Positions 33,315 through 45,874 are shown, numbered from the stretch's first letter. The stretch: DNA of 64,000 bases from Hemerocallis citrina (GCA_017893485.1 CM030363.1:115854004-115918003); one strand, 5' to 3'. Numbers and translations are program-made. The notes: generated from the letters alone by a model not told the origin.

Positions 33315-36300
33315 CTTTAATTGTTTATTAATTTCTGAGAGCCCATAGATTTTAATCCATCTTTTATTATTTGACTATTTGTAAAGTGTGAGACCATAAA
33401 ATCTATTTTTTAAATCCATTTTATATATATTTTATCTGATCATTATTTTGAAACACAAATAAACCTTGTTCTCTTAAACTCAATTGCATCCATCGGCTCA
33501 CTCACTTATTTTTAGAACCCAGAAATTATATTTTTAGAAGTAACCAATTATTTAACTAATATTTATTATTAATTATTTTTGAAAACACCAAAACTTCATT
33601 TTATTATTTGATCAATTAATTTATGTTTGTAGGTAGCCCAACTCTAAACCGGTTAACCCAATATCCCTTTTTTATTTATTTACTTTTTTAAACCCAAACC
33701 CATTCTTATTGGATCCTAACCTTATAACCCATTAACCCAACATCCAAATCACCTATATATATTAATTAACCTAACCCTAATTAATTATCTTAATTAATCC
33801 CCACATAATCTAATCATCCCCACCGCTCTCTTTCTGTTGTTTCTCCCGAAACCCAACCCCTCGTCGTCCCCGTCAAGTCCTCGTCGACGCTCGCCTCCAT
33901 CTCGCTCACCTCTCCTCCTCGTCGCCAACACTCCCGTCGTCTGCATCCCGCTCGTCACCGTCGTCTCCACCTCGTCGACGCTCCTGCACCAGATCGCCTG
34001 CACACAATAACCACTATCCCGCTCATCGACTGCCGCTGTTGACCTGCCACCCTCCGTAATCCAGTCCTCGACCACCCCGAAGTCATTCCGCTGTTCCATA
34101 CCCATCGCAGCAGTCCCGCCATTGCTGCTCGTCGCCTCCATCGACGACAACCCCTCCTTTACCACTGCAGCACCACCTCTTCGATGTTGCTGCTGTCTCT
34201 TTCCGTGTACGTAGTTGCACGTGCCGCCGAGCTGTTGCCGCTTGCTGTCCTTACTGTTGTTGTTGTCTCTTATTGCAGGGTACGTAGTGTGCTTGCCATC
34301 TACGTTGTTTGCACGTGTTTCCGCCATTGGATCCTTTTTTATCATCTTCATTTATATTCGGTTTAATCGTCAAAAAGGTAAGCTTTCTTGAACTCTCTTG
34401 TTTTTCTAGTTCAAGAATTTCTTTTGATCCTCGTAAGTAGCTCATTATTTCATTCATCATATCTCTTTTGTTTGTTACCCTTCAAAGGGGTTATTACAGA
34501 TTCATCGGTAAAACCATGTAATAATCTTATTTTCATGTCGTTTCCTTTGACTCAAACCCAAGCCCTTTTACACGTCATCATATGCACACACTAGTTGAAT
34601 ACAATTAGATACATGATTATAGGAAATGATAATTGAATACTTCTCGATTGGGTGTGTTATTGTATTGAGATTCGTGAATTTACATGCCATGATTATAATA
34701 ATCTCTCTATTCAATGGTAGAATTTCATCCTAATAATTAAGTAGAATTTCTGTTAATTAATTGCCCTGACGGTGTATGATTGCGTATTCAAATTATTGCC
34801 AATTAATATTAATCTACTTGCTGGCCTGCTGTTTGTCCCATATTGCACTGAGTTTTTGACCTAGTTGCATTTATAATTTAGTAGAACTTTGTAAACATCA
34901 TTTGTAGATTTCTGAATCTATTTTCCAGAACAGACGGACCTATTCCGATATACAACTTGCAAGTTATCGCACTTTTAACACTGCTTGGTGTAGATTTCCA
35001 GATTTGTCATTTACAAGTGTATCAATATGGATTGTTAAATTAAAATAAAATTTGAACTGTAGAACTAAGACTTGAAGTTTATCTGGTTGCTACTAGACAT
35101 GATTAGGAGTCACCCTGATAATTTTTTGGAATTATTTGATGAATTTTCATACCCATTATATATATGCAAACTTGACCCTAGGTTGTTGTTAGAACACTAG
35201 TTCAGTAAAGAACTAGAATTTTGACCTAACTACAGATAATATCATTTAAAACTTATTAAATAAGAGTTGTATCCCTGTGTGTCTGAAATCCAGATCATCG
35301 AACGGTTTTGCAATCTGACCTATAAATTGCAAGATATCTATATTTTCGTACAGTGATATCTGAATTCCAGAATGCAGTTTGAAAATTCATTACCATGTCT
35401 AATTAATTAAAACAGTAGATTAATTTTAAGAAATAAAATCTGAGATTAATTGTGTTGTTACTAAACATTGTTAGGAATTAAAATATGATTTTTATAAGAG
35501 TTTTAAATGATTTTACAATCTATTTTTATATACAAGAATTTTGACCCTAACATGCTGCCTGAACACGTAATCAGTTAAGAATGAACTTATACGCCTAGTT
35601 ACTTTATTTAGAATATATCGTGTGAATATGCGTTGGAACCGGTAGGGAGTCTAGTTTCTAGAACTCCTGACGGATCCTGATTTTCTTGCTTGTAGCAACT
35701 GGAGAATCTGTTTTTGTACAACAACGTATTGCTATCCAGAATTTGTATCTTCATGTATATAAGTACAAATATGTTTACCTCTCATATTTTATGAATTGTA
35801 TTCTACATCCTGCATTGCATATCCCTTGTTATCTTCTTGACCCTGTCCTAATACTCGTTCTCGTTGTTTCATGTTCATATGTAAATATTGTAAAGAAAAT
35901 AACAAGTCGGGGTAATAAGGGAAAGACCTAGTAATGGACAATATAGAAGAGTGTACTCGGAAGGAGGCCCGTGTTTCTCGTAAAAGTGACCCATGATTAC
36001 ATGACATGATTCTTGGTTACACGATATGATTCTTGGTTACATGATATGGTTCTTACAAATGTCACTGGAAGACCCGAGTACATAATCCTATAGAATTCAC
36101 CATTCATGTCTAAGCGTTAATATGTTTGTATGCACCCGAAACTGTGGTATGGAATGCAGGTTTGCTGTAACACCCTATTTTTTTTATAAAAAAAACTAAA
36201 CCTCTAAATTCAATTCTATTAATTTCTCTATCACTTTAAACATAAACTAAGATAGGTATAGTTCAAATAAAATTTTTGCAGAGTCTCCCCAGAAATTTCT

Positions 36301-37239
36301 GCCCCGAAACACAAAAAGCTTACAGAATTCTGCTCTAAATTCCGTAGCTCACACCACAGGCAATATAATCATGGGCTCCCCAGGCCAAAATGAGCAGAAT
36401 CATACAGGCAATATAAATATCATGCTCTGGGGGCCAAACTCATAACGGAATATCAAATAATAAATAAAAACCATAAATTCCTTGGAAAACATATAAGATT
36501 TTTGTAAAGATTTAGGAAAACCTTTTTAAAAAGCCAACCATAGAACCCAATACTCCACAACGAGGTGGGTACGGGCTTTCTTACCTCATCACAGCACTAT
36601 GTCTATATACTTTTACCATAATATAAAATAATACATCAACTATTCACCTTTCTACATGTACTAAGTACATAGATAATAGATCAGCTCCAACAAAGTATAA
36701 AATCTAGCTCTATACTACCTCACCAAGCTGCTAGCAACTTGCAGGAGAGTTAGGGTTGTCCACCCTCAAGGAAAGACCCCCTACCCCCCAGAAAACAATA
36801 GGGGTTAGCCATTTCTGGTGTGAGTATAATTATTAATCTAATAAATCATCAAATTGTAGAAGGAAAATAAATTAAACTTACAAATAAGAAGATGCAACCT
36901 GAAATCTGAACATAAAAACATCACCAATACGATGTTATATCAAAATACTCTTCAAGTCTGTATCCAACTATATAATTATCCATAACCTCACACAGTTCAC
37001 TGTATGCTTCACACTAACCTCATATATATCCTTATTTTACATTTACATAATACTGATTCACATACAATCCATTACTTATCAATTTGAATTCATCTTCCAC
37101 AGTTATCATCACATCACCAATTCTTCCTTTATAAATATATAACCACAGGATGCTACTACATATTTCTACATTTTTATTTAGCCATGCACTTCATTTACTT
37201 GCATTATATCAACAACTCACTTACTCATCCTGGAAGTGG

Positions 37240-37990
37240 TGCCAAGGCAGGTAGTTCCCACCATTTCCATGAAAATAGCGGGCGAGTAGTTCCCCGACAC
37301 ACTTCCAAGATACACAAACTCATATCACAACATACTTTCTTTAATAACCCTTTTCATAACCACTCTCATAATACAGGTATTTATTTTATTGTATAATATC
37401 AAGTATCGCATCATAAACATATGCATCTATTCTCATAATATCACATTCATTCATGCCTTATGACACAAATATAACATCTCATTGCCCATTGCAATTACTC
37501 ACATTTCATCACATCATTAACATATCACTTATTGAATACTCATTCTTATCGCATCAAAAGCATGTTTTATAACTCATTCTCATCCCGTTACATCATTTAG
37601 TTATTACTCAATCTAATTAATAATTAACTTACTTTCTTTTTCACTTGTATCTCAAGTTACCATTAATTTCACTTTCATTCTCATCAATTTATATTCCATA
37701 TCCCAAACATAGTTTGGGCAATCACATATCACACCCCAAAGCCGATAACTTGGGTATTAATCACCACACCCCAAACACATAGTCTGGGTAATATCACATC
37801 ACATCTCAAGCCGATATCTTGGTCATTAATTACTTCAATTACTTTTCATCTTCACTTTACTTATTACTTTATTTCCATTAACCATTACCAATATCATGCC
37901 AACTCACCCTGCGAATTATGTCAAGGCAGGTAGTTCCCACTATTTCTACAGAAATAGCAGGCAGGTAGTTCCCCGACACAATTTCAAGGT
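37240..37990. repeat. Duplicated ~65-bp GGTAGTTCCC block in D's LTR
   Basis: CAAGGCAGGTAGTTCCCAC, then AAATAGC, then GTAGTTCCCCGACACA occurs at about 37241-37310 and 37921-37990. The right LTR repeats both at about 56640 and 57320. Internal CAGGTAGTTCC / GAGTAGTTCC strings make each copy itself a repeat. Confidence 0.8.
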
Positions 37991-38870
37991 GTAACAACTC
38001 ATATCTTACCGTATTTTACTTTAATAATCACTTTCATAATAAAACTACTTCTACTATTCATATTAACACATGTCTCTTTTACTCTTTTCATTTTAAATTA
38101 ACCACATACTGCATTTCATCCACAACCACTTTCTTTCACATTCACAATTCACTTTCCACTTTCTTTACTCTCACATTATTATTTACACTTAGTCATTTTA
38201 TTAGTTTGTCGACCAGTGAGCCACAGTATCCCAACATACTGAAAGCCGACAGCCCAGTAAACATGCGACCCGATGCTCACATAGAGTCTTACTCGTCCGA
38301 GGCTACGTCTTTCTCCTAGCCGAACGGCAAACTAGTGAGGGAACCACTAACCCCAAGTAGAACTTGGGTACTTCCTCCCAGCCGAAGCCAAGAGGGAAAA
38401 ACCACTGAAAAACCACTGACCCCAGGTAACCTGGGTACTTCCTCCCAGCCGAAGCCATGAGGGAAAAACCACTAACCCCAGATAAACTGGGTACTTCCTC
38501 GCGACAGCTGTCATCGAGGAAAAACCGGGCCTCAAGCCGATAGCTTGGGCGATAAAAATCACTTACCCCAAACATAGTTTGGGTCCACTTACCCCAAGCC
38601 GGTCCTTGGGTGTTAGGAGGTCTAGCCTAAACCCCCAGGATTGTTGTAGGTACTGGTCAACAAAACCATCGACCAGTGAGCCACAGTATCCCAACATACT
38701 GAAAGCCGACAGTCCAGTAAACACGCGGTCTGATGCTCACACAGAGTCTTACTCGTCCGAGGCTATGTCTTCCTCCTAGCCAAACTAGCGAGGGAACCAC
38801 TTACCCCAAACATAGTTTGGGTATCAGGAGGTCTAGCCCAAACCCCCAAGATTGCTGTAGGTACTGGTCA
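37700..38870. repeat. Series of short hairpins with changing stems in D's left LTR
   Basis: Perfect or near-perfect dyads: CCCAAACATAGTTTGGG at 37702, 38567 and 38805; CCCAAGTAGAACTTGGG at 38352; CCCAGGTAACCTGGG at 38421; CCCAGATAAACTGGG at 38477; CAAGCCGATAGCTTG at 38533; CCCAAG(N6)CTTGGG near 38593. Stems differ in sequence yet stay complementary. They sit in tandemly duplicated GTACTTCCTCCCAGCCGAAG blocks and in two copies of a ~115-bp block (38215 and 38670). The right LTR has the same series at 57107-58215. Confidence 0.85.
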
Positions 38871-40083
38871 ACAAAACCTTCTGTTATTAGCATTAATCAT
38901 TTCATCTTTTCAGCTTACTTTATCACACAAGCATTTCACTTTTGATTCACGAACTAGTCATGTCTTTGACTTTAACCACGTGAATTAATAACACATTTTA
39001 TTAGCACGTACCATCTTATCTTTTGTCTTACCATTTGATGCATATCTATTGCTCACGATATTAATCATCGTATCATTATACCACATTATGCATACAACCT
39101 GTCATTCAATATATAAAACCATCATATCATATTATTGCATAATATTAATGCGCCAAAATATTTATTTTTCCATAACATCCCACATTAAGAATACCAAGTT
39201 ATTCATTACCTCATTGTATCATATATAGGCATACGCCAAGTTATAACATTAATAAGAGAACTACATTAGGTTATTCCATATCGTAAAAGTATCAAAATGT
39301 ATACTTCATCACATTATAATATCATACTATTGCTCTTTAATTCACTTCGAACATAATTATAATGCAAACATAAACCCACTTACTAATTTCATCAATTATC
39401 ACATCACGAGTCAATATCATGATATATATATCACAAACATACACCACACATGTGGGTTTCCAAGAAAAAGGGTCCAAAATCACTTATTTCCTCTAATTAA
39501 ATCTCATAATATCCAATTATAGCATACTAGCTCATACACCATGTTCCATGTAAGTAAAATCACCTATAAGGGCCTATATACCCCAAAACATGCACTATAA
39601 ATACACGGGTATCCAAAACATGATCACAATTACTAATTTCATCTAATTACATCTTATAACAACCATCCATAGCATGCCAACCCATACACAAGGCTCCGCA
39701 TATACCAAATTACCTATATCGGCCTATATACCCAAAAATATGCACGAAACATGCACGGGATAAAAATATGCATAAACAATTCAATATATTTAGTTTTTAT
39801 ACTTCAACACATCACATTAACCCATAATATAGGTTTTATATACTTAAAATAGTTAATTTCACCAAATATCTCAAAACCCCATTTCGGACCCTTAAAAATC
39901 CGTATTTTCATTGAAAATTGATTTTTGGCATAAATTCTCCAAAATATATCAAAAAGCCACGAAATTTGGCCACAATATAAAAATCATCCTAAATTCATAT
40001 TAATACTTTCAGAATATTCTACACCCTCATATGCATTTTCTACAATTATTAGGATCGAGTTTCCTACCCGATTTCGTAAACCC

Positions 40084-40674
40084 TGTTACCGCTAAATCTG
40101 GTGTGGGGGCAAACAGATGAATTTGTGGACTCTTGAAAAACTTAAATAGCAAACAGGATACCTGTTCTGCCGGAGCTTGGCCGTTGACTCCCGCCGTACA
40201 CCTGCGAAAAGTGCGAGACACCGGGGTTGATTCCGGCGACGCACCCTCCGACGCTCAAGTCGGTAATCATAGAAGATTATGAGAGAGCGTAAATTGGCAA
40301 AAGATTGATTACCTCTTAATAGTAATGGATGGGGGTATTTATAGCCACCGTTGGGGTCAAATTAGCAATGTAATCCCTGTGATTAGATAAGGAATGTAAT
40401 CCCTAATCCCTGGTAAAAGGATACATGTGAATCAGGGCTGTTGATCAGAATTAATCAGGAACCCTAATTCTATTATGCTGGATCGGGCTTATTTCGGGTT
40501 GGGACCCGTACCCAGTTGAGGAGGATCCGTTCGTGGGTTATTGGGTCTTTGGGGAAAAGACCCAGAACCCACTTCAGACCCGTTTGTGGAGTGAAATTAC
40601 CATTTTGTCCCTAGGCTTTAAGATTCGTGCCTGATTTGGACGATTCCGATTTAATCCCATTTTTAGCCATATCA
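40084..40674 (-). repeat. 3' LTR of E
   Basis: 591 bp. Both LTRs share a TATAAATA box on the minus strand in their middle third. Confidence 0.95.
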
Positions 40675-40690
40675 TGAGCCCCCCACTCCT
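40675..40690 (-). promoter_or_regulatory. Polypurine tract of E
   Basis: On the minus strand GGAGTGGGGGGCTCA directly precedes the TGATATGG start of the 3' LTR. Confidence 0.8.
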
Positions 40691-42100
40691 AAAGGCTAAG
40701 CAAGTTCAGTCTTTGAGGAGTAGTTTTACTGTTTCAATTGCTTTCGGAGTTGTATCGGAGTCCAAACGAGGGGTGATGATTCATCGCATGGGGTAGTATG
40801 GTGATTTTCCGGGTTAGTTGCGTGCTCTAAGTTGTTCTTGAGCCCCTCTGGTTTTCTGGCATTTTTCCTTAATTTTTATCTATCTTTCGGATCACTTATT
40901 TAATTTTGCGAAGTGTTGATTCATCGTCCGGGGGTCTTAATCAGCCATTCTAGGCAATAATTACTTTCTCAGGGGCTCAAAATATTTCCCCGAATTTATA
41001 GTTATTTCCTAGAATTTTTAATTAATTTTTCCGAATTTTTAACCACTTTTTCGCAATTTTTAAATAAATAAAACGAATTTAATAAATAAAAATTAATTTT
41101 TAATACCGAATTATGATGTGGCACGATCTGGACCCTTCATCGGTGCCGAGCGCGATTTTCTGAGGGATCGAACGATCTGAATGGGTCGGCTAGTATTTTC
41201 TCCGTGTGTGGAGGTCGGCACCTCGGCACCTCGGCTCGGCTCTCGGGCAGCTCGGCTCGGAGCGCTGGGATCTGCCGAGCTACGTAGCATGATCCTGAGC
41301 GTCCATCATGGCGCGAATCACGAGGATGGGGTTCAAATCACGAGAAAATGTTATCTTGTCGTTTTGTGGGCGTGGCACGATCTGAGCCGTCCATCAAGTT
41401 TTGACATGAATTTTGGAACGATCTGATGGTGATTATGACCCGACAGAATTTTTCTTCATATGTAGAGGTCGGTACCTCGGCACCTCGGCTCGGTAGAATG
41501 GCGGTTCGGTGGCACATCGAGGCGTTGATTGCCGAGTGATGGAGTTAAGTGTTTTGACGAGTTATTGTCTTGAAGCGTCGCCACCCTCCGACCCAGTAGC
41601 TCGGTTGCTTAGCCAAGCTGTTCGGTAGCTCAGCTATGCACTCCGGTGGCCAGCAGCTCGGAAGGAATGCGTGGCTTGATCTGGAGTGTTCATCACGGTG
41701 TGAATCACGAGGACGGTGTTCAGATCACGAGAAAATGTTATCTTGTCGTTTTGTGGGCGTGGCGTGATCTGAGCTGTCCATCAAGTTTTGACACGAATTT
41801 TGGAACGATCTGACGGTGATTCTGACCCGGCAGAATTTTTCTCCATATGTGGAGGTCGGTACCTCGACACCTCGGCTCGGTAGCTCGGTGAGGCTCACCG
41901 TAGGTTCGGTGGATCGCTCTTCCACCCAGTAGCTCGGTTGCTTAGCCAAGCTGTTCGGTAGCTCGGCCATGCACCCCAGTGGCCAAGCAATGGAGTTAAG
42001 CGAATTGAAGAGTTCCTGTCTTGAAACGTCGCAACTCTCTGTTTTTTCGTTTTGCTTTCCCTTAGTGGGCCCTTAACCGCCTAGGGAGCCCAAACGTCGC
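40691..42100 (-). other. Element E non-coding region between antisense gene and 3' LTR
   Basis: 40691-41110 is AT-rich with no feature. 41115-41960 contains three direct copies of the ~190-bp repeat (separate entry) and two CAGTAGCTCGGTTGCTTAGC strings (41600 and 41926) related to the CATAGCTCGG arrays of the other Tat fragments. Confidence 0.6.
41115..41890. repeat. ~190-bp direct repeats beside the antisense gene (three copies; a fourth at 45610-45830)
   Basis: Copies at about 41115-41245 (partial), 41300-41500 and 41690-41890 share GAGAAAATGTTATCTTGTCG, CGTTTTGTGGGCGTGGC, CAGAATTTTTC and GAGGTCGGTACCTCGGCACC. A fourth copy in the same orientation lies at 45610-45830, just past the antisense gene module. 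Confidence 0.85.
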
Positions 42101-42108
42101 TCTCTTGG

Positions 42109-42115
42109 CTATAAG
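42109..42115 (+). promoter_or_regulatory. TATA box for the antisense gene of E
   Basis: GGCTATAAGTCCCC, followed by a CT-rich leader (42121-42190). The predicted start is near 42140, about 175 nt before the ATG at 42316. The + strand location, opposite to gag-pol, implies independent transcription. Confidence 0.6.
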
Positions 42116-43233
42116 TCCCCACTCTCCTCACCCCCTAGCTCATTTCTTTCTTTCACTTTGAATTTTTACTTTTACTCTCAGTTTCACTCTGCTAGCGGTG
42201 GTTTGTGCTCCAAGGTGGTGGTGCTATTTCCGGCGAAGAAATTCTGACCGTGCACATCACTTCCAAGTTTACGTCACATCAAGGTCAGTGTTTTTGCCTT
42301 AGATATTTTTTAGAGATGTCAAGGGTAAACTCGGGAAGTGAGGCATCATCCTCTGGAGATAGTGGTGCCGAGGAGAGAGTTCAAGTAGCGAGTCGGAGGA
42401 ATGGGAAGAAAGTGGTAAGGTCGTCCATAGTCGAGGAGATTGTGCAGCCAAATAGGCGAGCCCCTGAGTCGGGTCGGTACCCTGGTGTGCTGTCCGGACA
42501 CGCCGGCATTAGGCAGTATGAGGGTGATATGCTGGAGAAGGCGATCGTTGGCCGGTCGGCAGTTTACGAGGAGAACGCCCCGAGGGAGGTCACCGAGGTG
42601 GACGAGCTTGCTTCGGTGTTATCCGAGAGGGATCTCCTCTGGATCAGAAAGGGGTTTGCCATCCCTCCGGAGTACAAACTATCCTCCCCGGCCCTAGGAT
42701 GCGGGCGAACACTGTGCTGTCGCCGGACACGTGCGTGTTCGACTTCGACTCTTTGTGCGCCGGCTTGCGCTTCCCTCTGCATCCCTTCGTGTTGAAGGTT
42801 CTCCACTGGTATTGCCTGGCACCAGTGCAGTTTATGCCGAACACCTGGTGCCACGTGCTCGCCTTTTTGTTGCAGTGTCGCATCGCCGAGGTCGAGCAAG
42901 ACATGGTAATCCTCCGGAGTCTGTACCAGATCAACCGAATGACGAAGGCCGAGCCTCGCTACTACTTGTCACCCCGGAAAGGCGTTAAGCTCATTGAGAA
43001 CCCAGACTCGATAAAAGGCTGGAAGGGGAAGTTTTTTCTGCTGAAGGGGTCCTCGAGGCTGGACTTCCCGACTCGTTGGAAGGAAGAGGTGCCGAAGTTC
43101 TCAAGGGCCAACCTAGTGCTGAGTCCGGACGAGGAGAAGGTGGCGGCAAAGTTCATCGCTCTTCCAATGTTAAGCTGGAGAGGAATGACTGAGGAAGTGC
43201 TACACGGGTCGGGCCTTAGTCCGATCGACCCGA

Positions 43234-43320
43234 GTATGCCCTTGACATCTCGCTGCATTTTTTTTCTTTCTTGTGCGATCTTCTAACTTGCTGTTTTTTT
43301 ATTTTCGTTGTTTGGAACAG
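43234..43320 (+). other. Intron 1 of antisense gene 1
   Basis: GA/GTATGC to GGAACAG/AG, 87 nt with a T-rich tract before the acceptor. Removal links PSIDP-like sequence to KAPKMDF in frame. Confidence 0.7.
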
Positions 43321-43790
43321 AGGCGCCGAAGATGGACTTCACGGCAATGATGTCCAAGCGAGGCAAGGTCGCTGATGGTAGGAAGAGGAAGAAGCCGAGC
43401 GCCGGGCTCACATCCGGACGACCTCCCAAGGCCCCCTCGGTAGTTGCCGACCCTACCCCTGCTCTTCAGGCGCCATCTCCGTCGGTGGTCGTCCTTGTAG
43501 ACCCACCTGCTCCGGCCTCTTCTGCCCCGGCCGATGAGGCCTTTTCGGTTTCGGCAATGCTGGCTCTGCAGGCCCCGCCTCTGACGCCTCAGGCCGAGCA
43601 GATTTTGACCGAGGCCCACAAGAAGCTGTTCGTCCCTGACTAGCGGGTGAAGAACCACGACGGCTTTCTTGGTGATTTGCAGATGTGTATGCAGGCTGTC
43701 AAGCATCTCTCGACCCCAAAGGACCGAGCCGCTCTGAAGGCTGGGACGACCGGGGACGACACCTACGAGATTGCTCGGTCGCTCATGTCG

Positions 43791-43866
43791 GTAAGCATCT
43801 TTCTTTAAAAATTTCTGTAAGTCCATAGCTCGGATTTTACAACCTCCTAACGCTCATTCATTGCAG
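43791..43866 (+). other. Intron 2 of antisense gene 1
   Basis: TCG/GTAAGC to ATTGCAG/GCC, 76 nt, with a CTAAC-type branch site (CCTAACG, 43845). It is not a multiple of 3, yet it joins the two exon frames exactly. Confidence 0.8.
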
Positions 43867-44579
43867 GCCACTTGCCGCTTCGGCCACCTTGTTTAGGAGT
43901 TCGTCGAACAGGAGAAGGAGCTGAAAGCCCTTTGTGACAAGGACAGGGCAGAGAAGGCGAGGGCGGTGAAGCAGCTCGAGGCGGAACGGCACCGCTCGGA
44001 GGACTTGGAGGTTCGGGTCGCAGATCTTGAGACGGCCTTGGAGCGAGCTAATGAGCAGCTCGCCGCAGAGGTCGCCAAGGTTGCTAAAGCTGCCGAGGAG
44101 TTGGCCACATCTGCAAAGGCCTTGGAGGCGGCGAAGGCGGAGAGGGACTCCGCGGTGGAGGTGGCTAGGAAGGAGGTCGAAGCCGAGGCGAAGAAGCATA
44201 TGGCCAGGAACATGGAGCTGTCCTATGCGAGAGCGCTTGACCACGTCGAGGCTCGTGTCCCCGGTTTTGAAAGAGTGGGATATCGCCTGTGGCCCGGCGA
44301 GGAGGTGGAGGGTGAAGGAGAGGAAGGAGAAGGGGAAGAGGGCGACCAGCAAGACGAGGAGGTGCCTGCCGACCTCGTTATCGTGGCTGCCAACCCCCTA
44401 GCCGGGGCGACGGTGGCCGAGGGACCATCTGGCGAGGCGCCTGTGATCAACCTGTCGCCTCAGGTGGATCCTTGATCTCCCCGTCCTTTGCATGAATCTC
44501 TTTTTCTTCTTTTTTGTAAAGCCTTATAGCGGACTGGCCACCGCTTCTTTTCGACATGAATGAAAGATTTTTTTTTTTT

Positions 44580-45355
44580 AATTCGTCTAAGTGTTTGGCT
44601 CGGAACTCGTCTCCCAATAGAATGCTTTGGTTTTTCAGATTGCCGAACTTGGTTCGGACATGGCAGCGGCTCGGTGGCGAACAGAATTATTCAAGCGATC
44701 GCGCGAAGCTCGTCTCGAGGGCGAGGTTGAGCTAATCAGGAGGGTGCTATTCAATGTGGAGAAGACGAACAGCGAGTTATTGGCTGAGATTCGTCACTTA
44801 CAGATAGTCGAAGGAGAACTCTCGGTGAAGGAGGACGAGTTAACCTCGGCACTGGCCGAGCGTGACGAGCTAGCTTCTAAGGTTGAGCAGCTAAAGAGGG
44901 TTACGGTCGACAAGAGCATCGAAGTGACCAACCTTCGCCGAATCATAAGTGACTGTGCCGGAGACGCGAGCACGGCAAAACTTCCTCGGTATAAGATGTC
45001 AGTGAAAGACGATACTTTGAAGGATAGAATCGTCGAACTTGAAGAGGAAGTTGCTCGCCTTAAACCTCAGCTCATGAGGATTAACGTCCGAAGCACTTCG
45101 TGCACCCGCGAGGAGAGTGAGAGGGGGATCTCTTTCTACGAACTCGCGACTCGTCCACCTATCGTTCGTCGGAGCCCGACCGACGCTCAGAGTGGCGTGG
45201 CCATCTCGTCTAGCGGAGCCTCGGTGGGAGCCACTGTCAGAGGCAGTGCCAAGGAAGCATCTCGGTTCGTGGGTGTAGAGACGAGCTCGGAGGTGAAGCG
45301 GCGCCGCCCTCGTGTCTCTTTAAATTGGAACGTCCCTGTACCGAAGAGGTGTTGA
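44580..45355 (+). CDS. Antisense gene 2 of E: coiled-coil protein of unknown function
   Basis: Open frame of about 242 codons (44627-45355) with no damage. Residues ~5-115 are heptad-rich (LFKRSREARLEGEVELIRR, then LTSALAERDELASKVEQLKR), and a second coiled segment is DRIVELEEEVARLKPQL. The tail is Ser/Gly-rich and basic, ending VKRRRPRVSLNWNVPVPKRC, possibly nuclear-localising. The upstream CAG at 44636-44638 could be a splice acceptor, so this may be a further exon of gene 1 rather than a separate gene. AATAAA follows at 45460. I do not recognise the family. Confidence 0.5.
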
Positions 45356-45459
45356 AAGAGTTGTTATACTTTAGGATTTTTGTAGCACCTTGTTGTAATA
45401 GCTTGGGCTTGTGACTTGGACTTTTTTTCCGTTGTAATAACTTGGATGCTTTTTTCCTT

Positions 45460-45465
45460 AATAAA
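45460..45465 (+). terminator. Poly(A) signal for the antisense module
   Basis: AATAAA in CCTTAATAAAAAG, about 105 bp after the stop of antisense gene 2, preceded by TTGTAATAA motifs typical of plant 3' ends. Confidence 0.5.
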
Positions 45466-45609
45466 AAGTTCTTTTATTTTTTTTGTGGTGTTCGTGTGTT
45501 GTTTCCTGTTCGGCAATTCCGAGCACGGATTTTGAGGTGCATTTTTTCTCCACTTTGTAGTTCGGTAGATCGATAGTGTGGATTCTAGATCCGAGCTACG
45601 TGGCTCCAT

Positions 45610-45830
45610 CTGAACGGTTGATCACGATCGTTGGGCGAATCACGAAACAAGAGGCTCAAATTTTGAGAAAACGTTATCTTGTCGTTTTGTGGAGACGCGG
45701 CACGACCTGAGCCATTCATCATGTCCTAGCACGTTTTTTGAGACAATCTGACGGTTAAACTGGATCGGCAGCATTTTTCTCCATATGTGGAGGTCGGTAC
45801 CTCGGCACCTCGGCTTGGTAGAAAGGCCAT
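45610..45830. repeat. Fourth ~190-bp repeat copy, beyond the antisense module
   Basis: Shares GAGAAAACGTTATCTTGTCG, CTCCATATGTGGAGGTCGG and TACCTCGGCACCTCGGC with the copies at 41300 and 41690, in the same orientation. The ~4-kb antisense module is therefore bracketed by direct repeats. Confidence 0.85.
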
Positions 45831-45874
45831 GGCGGAGCTCAACAAGGTGGGTTTATTAATGTGAGTTTTGACGA

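Larger units (their letters stand above)
42316..44475 (+). pseudogene. Antisense gene 1 of E: putative gypsy-type transposon domain protein, three exons
   Basis: Starts MSRVNSGSEASSSGDSG, an acidic, serine-rich N-terminus. The conserved middle has SLCAGLRFPLHPFVLKVLHW, LAPVQFMPNTWC and KGWKGKFFLLKG, which I recognise as the domain annotated in plants as 'putative gypsy type transposon' (Pfam Transposase_28 type). The C-terminal part is a long E/A/K-rich coiled coil (43903-44230) ending in an acidic GEGEEGEGEEGDQQDEE run. Introns: 43234-43320 (GTATGC...ACAG, phase 1) and 43791-43866 (GTAAGC...TGCAG, phase 0). Both preserve the frame. Damage: frameshift near 42690, TAG at 43641 and TAG at 43894. 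The function in Tat-type elements is unknown; the coiled coil suggests a structural or chromatin role (inference). Confidence 0.8.

Noticed and set aside
33794..34351. 185-codon minus-strand frame in LTR C
   Set aside because: Low-complexity, GC-rich LTR leader region. It has no domain and no equivalent frame in LTR A or A'.
37184..37396. 70-codon frame identical to one at 56582-56794
   Set aside because: Identity reflects the two LTRs of D being recent copies of one another, not selection on a protein.
42282..42314. GTCAGT...TTTTAG as a further intron just before the ATG of antisense gene 1
   Set aside because: Only about 30 nt, below the size at which plant introns are normally spliced.
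43299..43826. 175-codon minus-strand frame within the antisense gene region
   Set aside because: It lies opposite the exons of antisense gene 1 and crosses both introns. GC-rich shadow frame.
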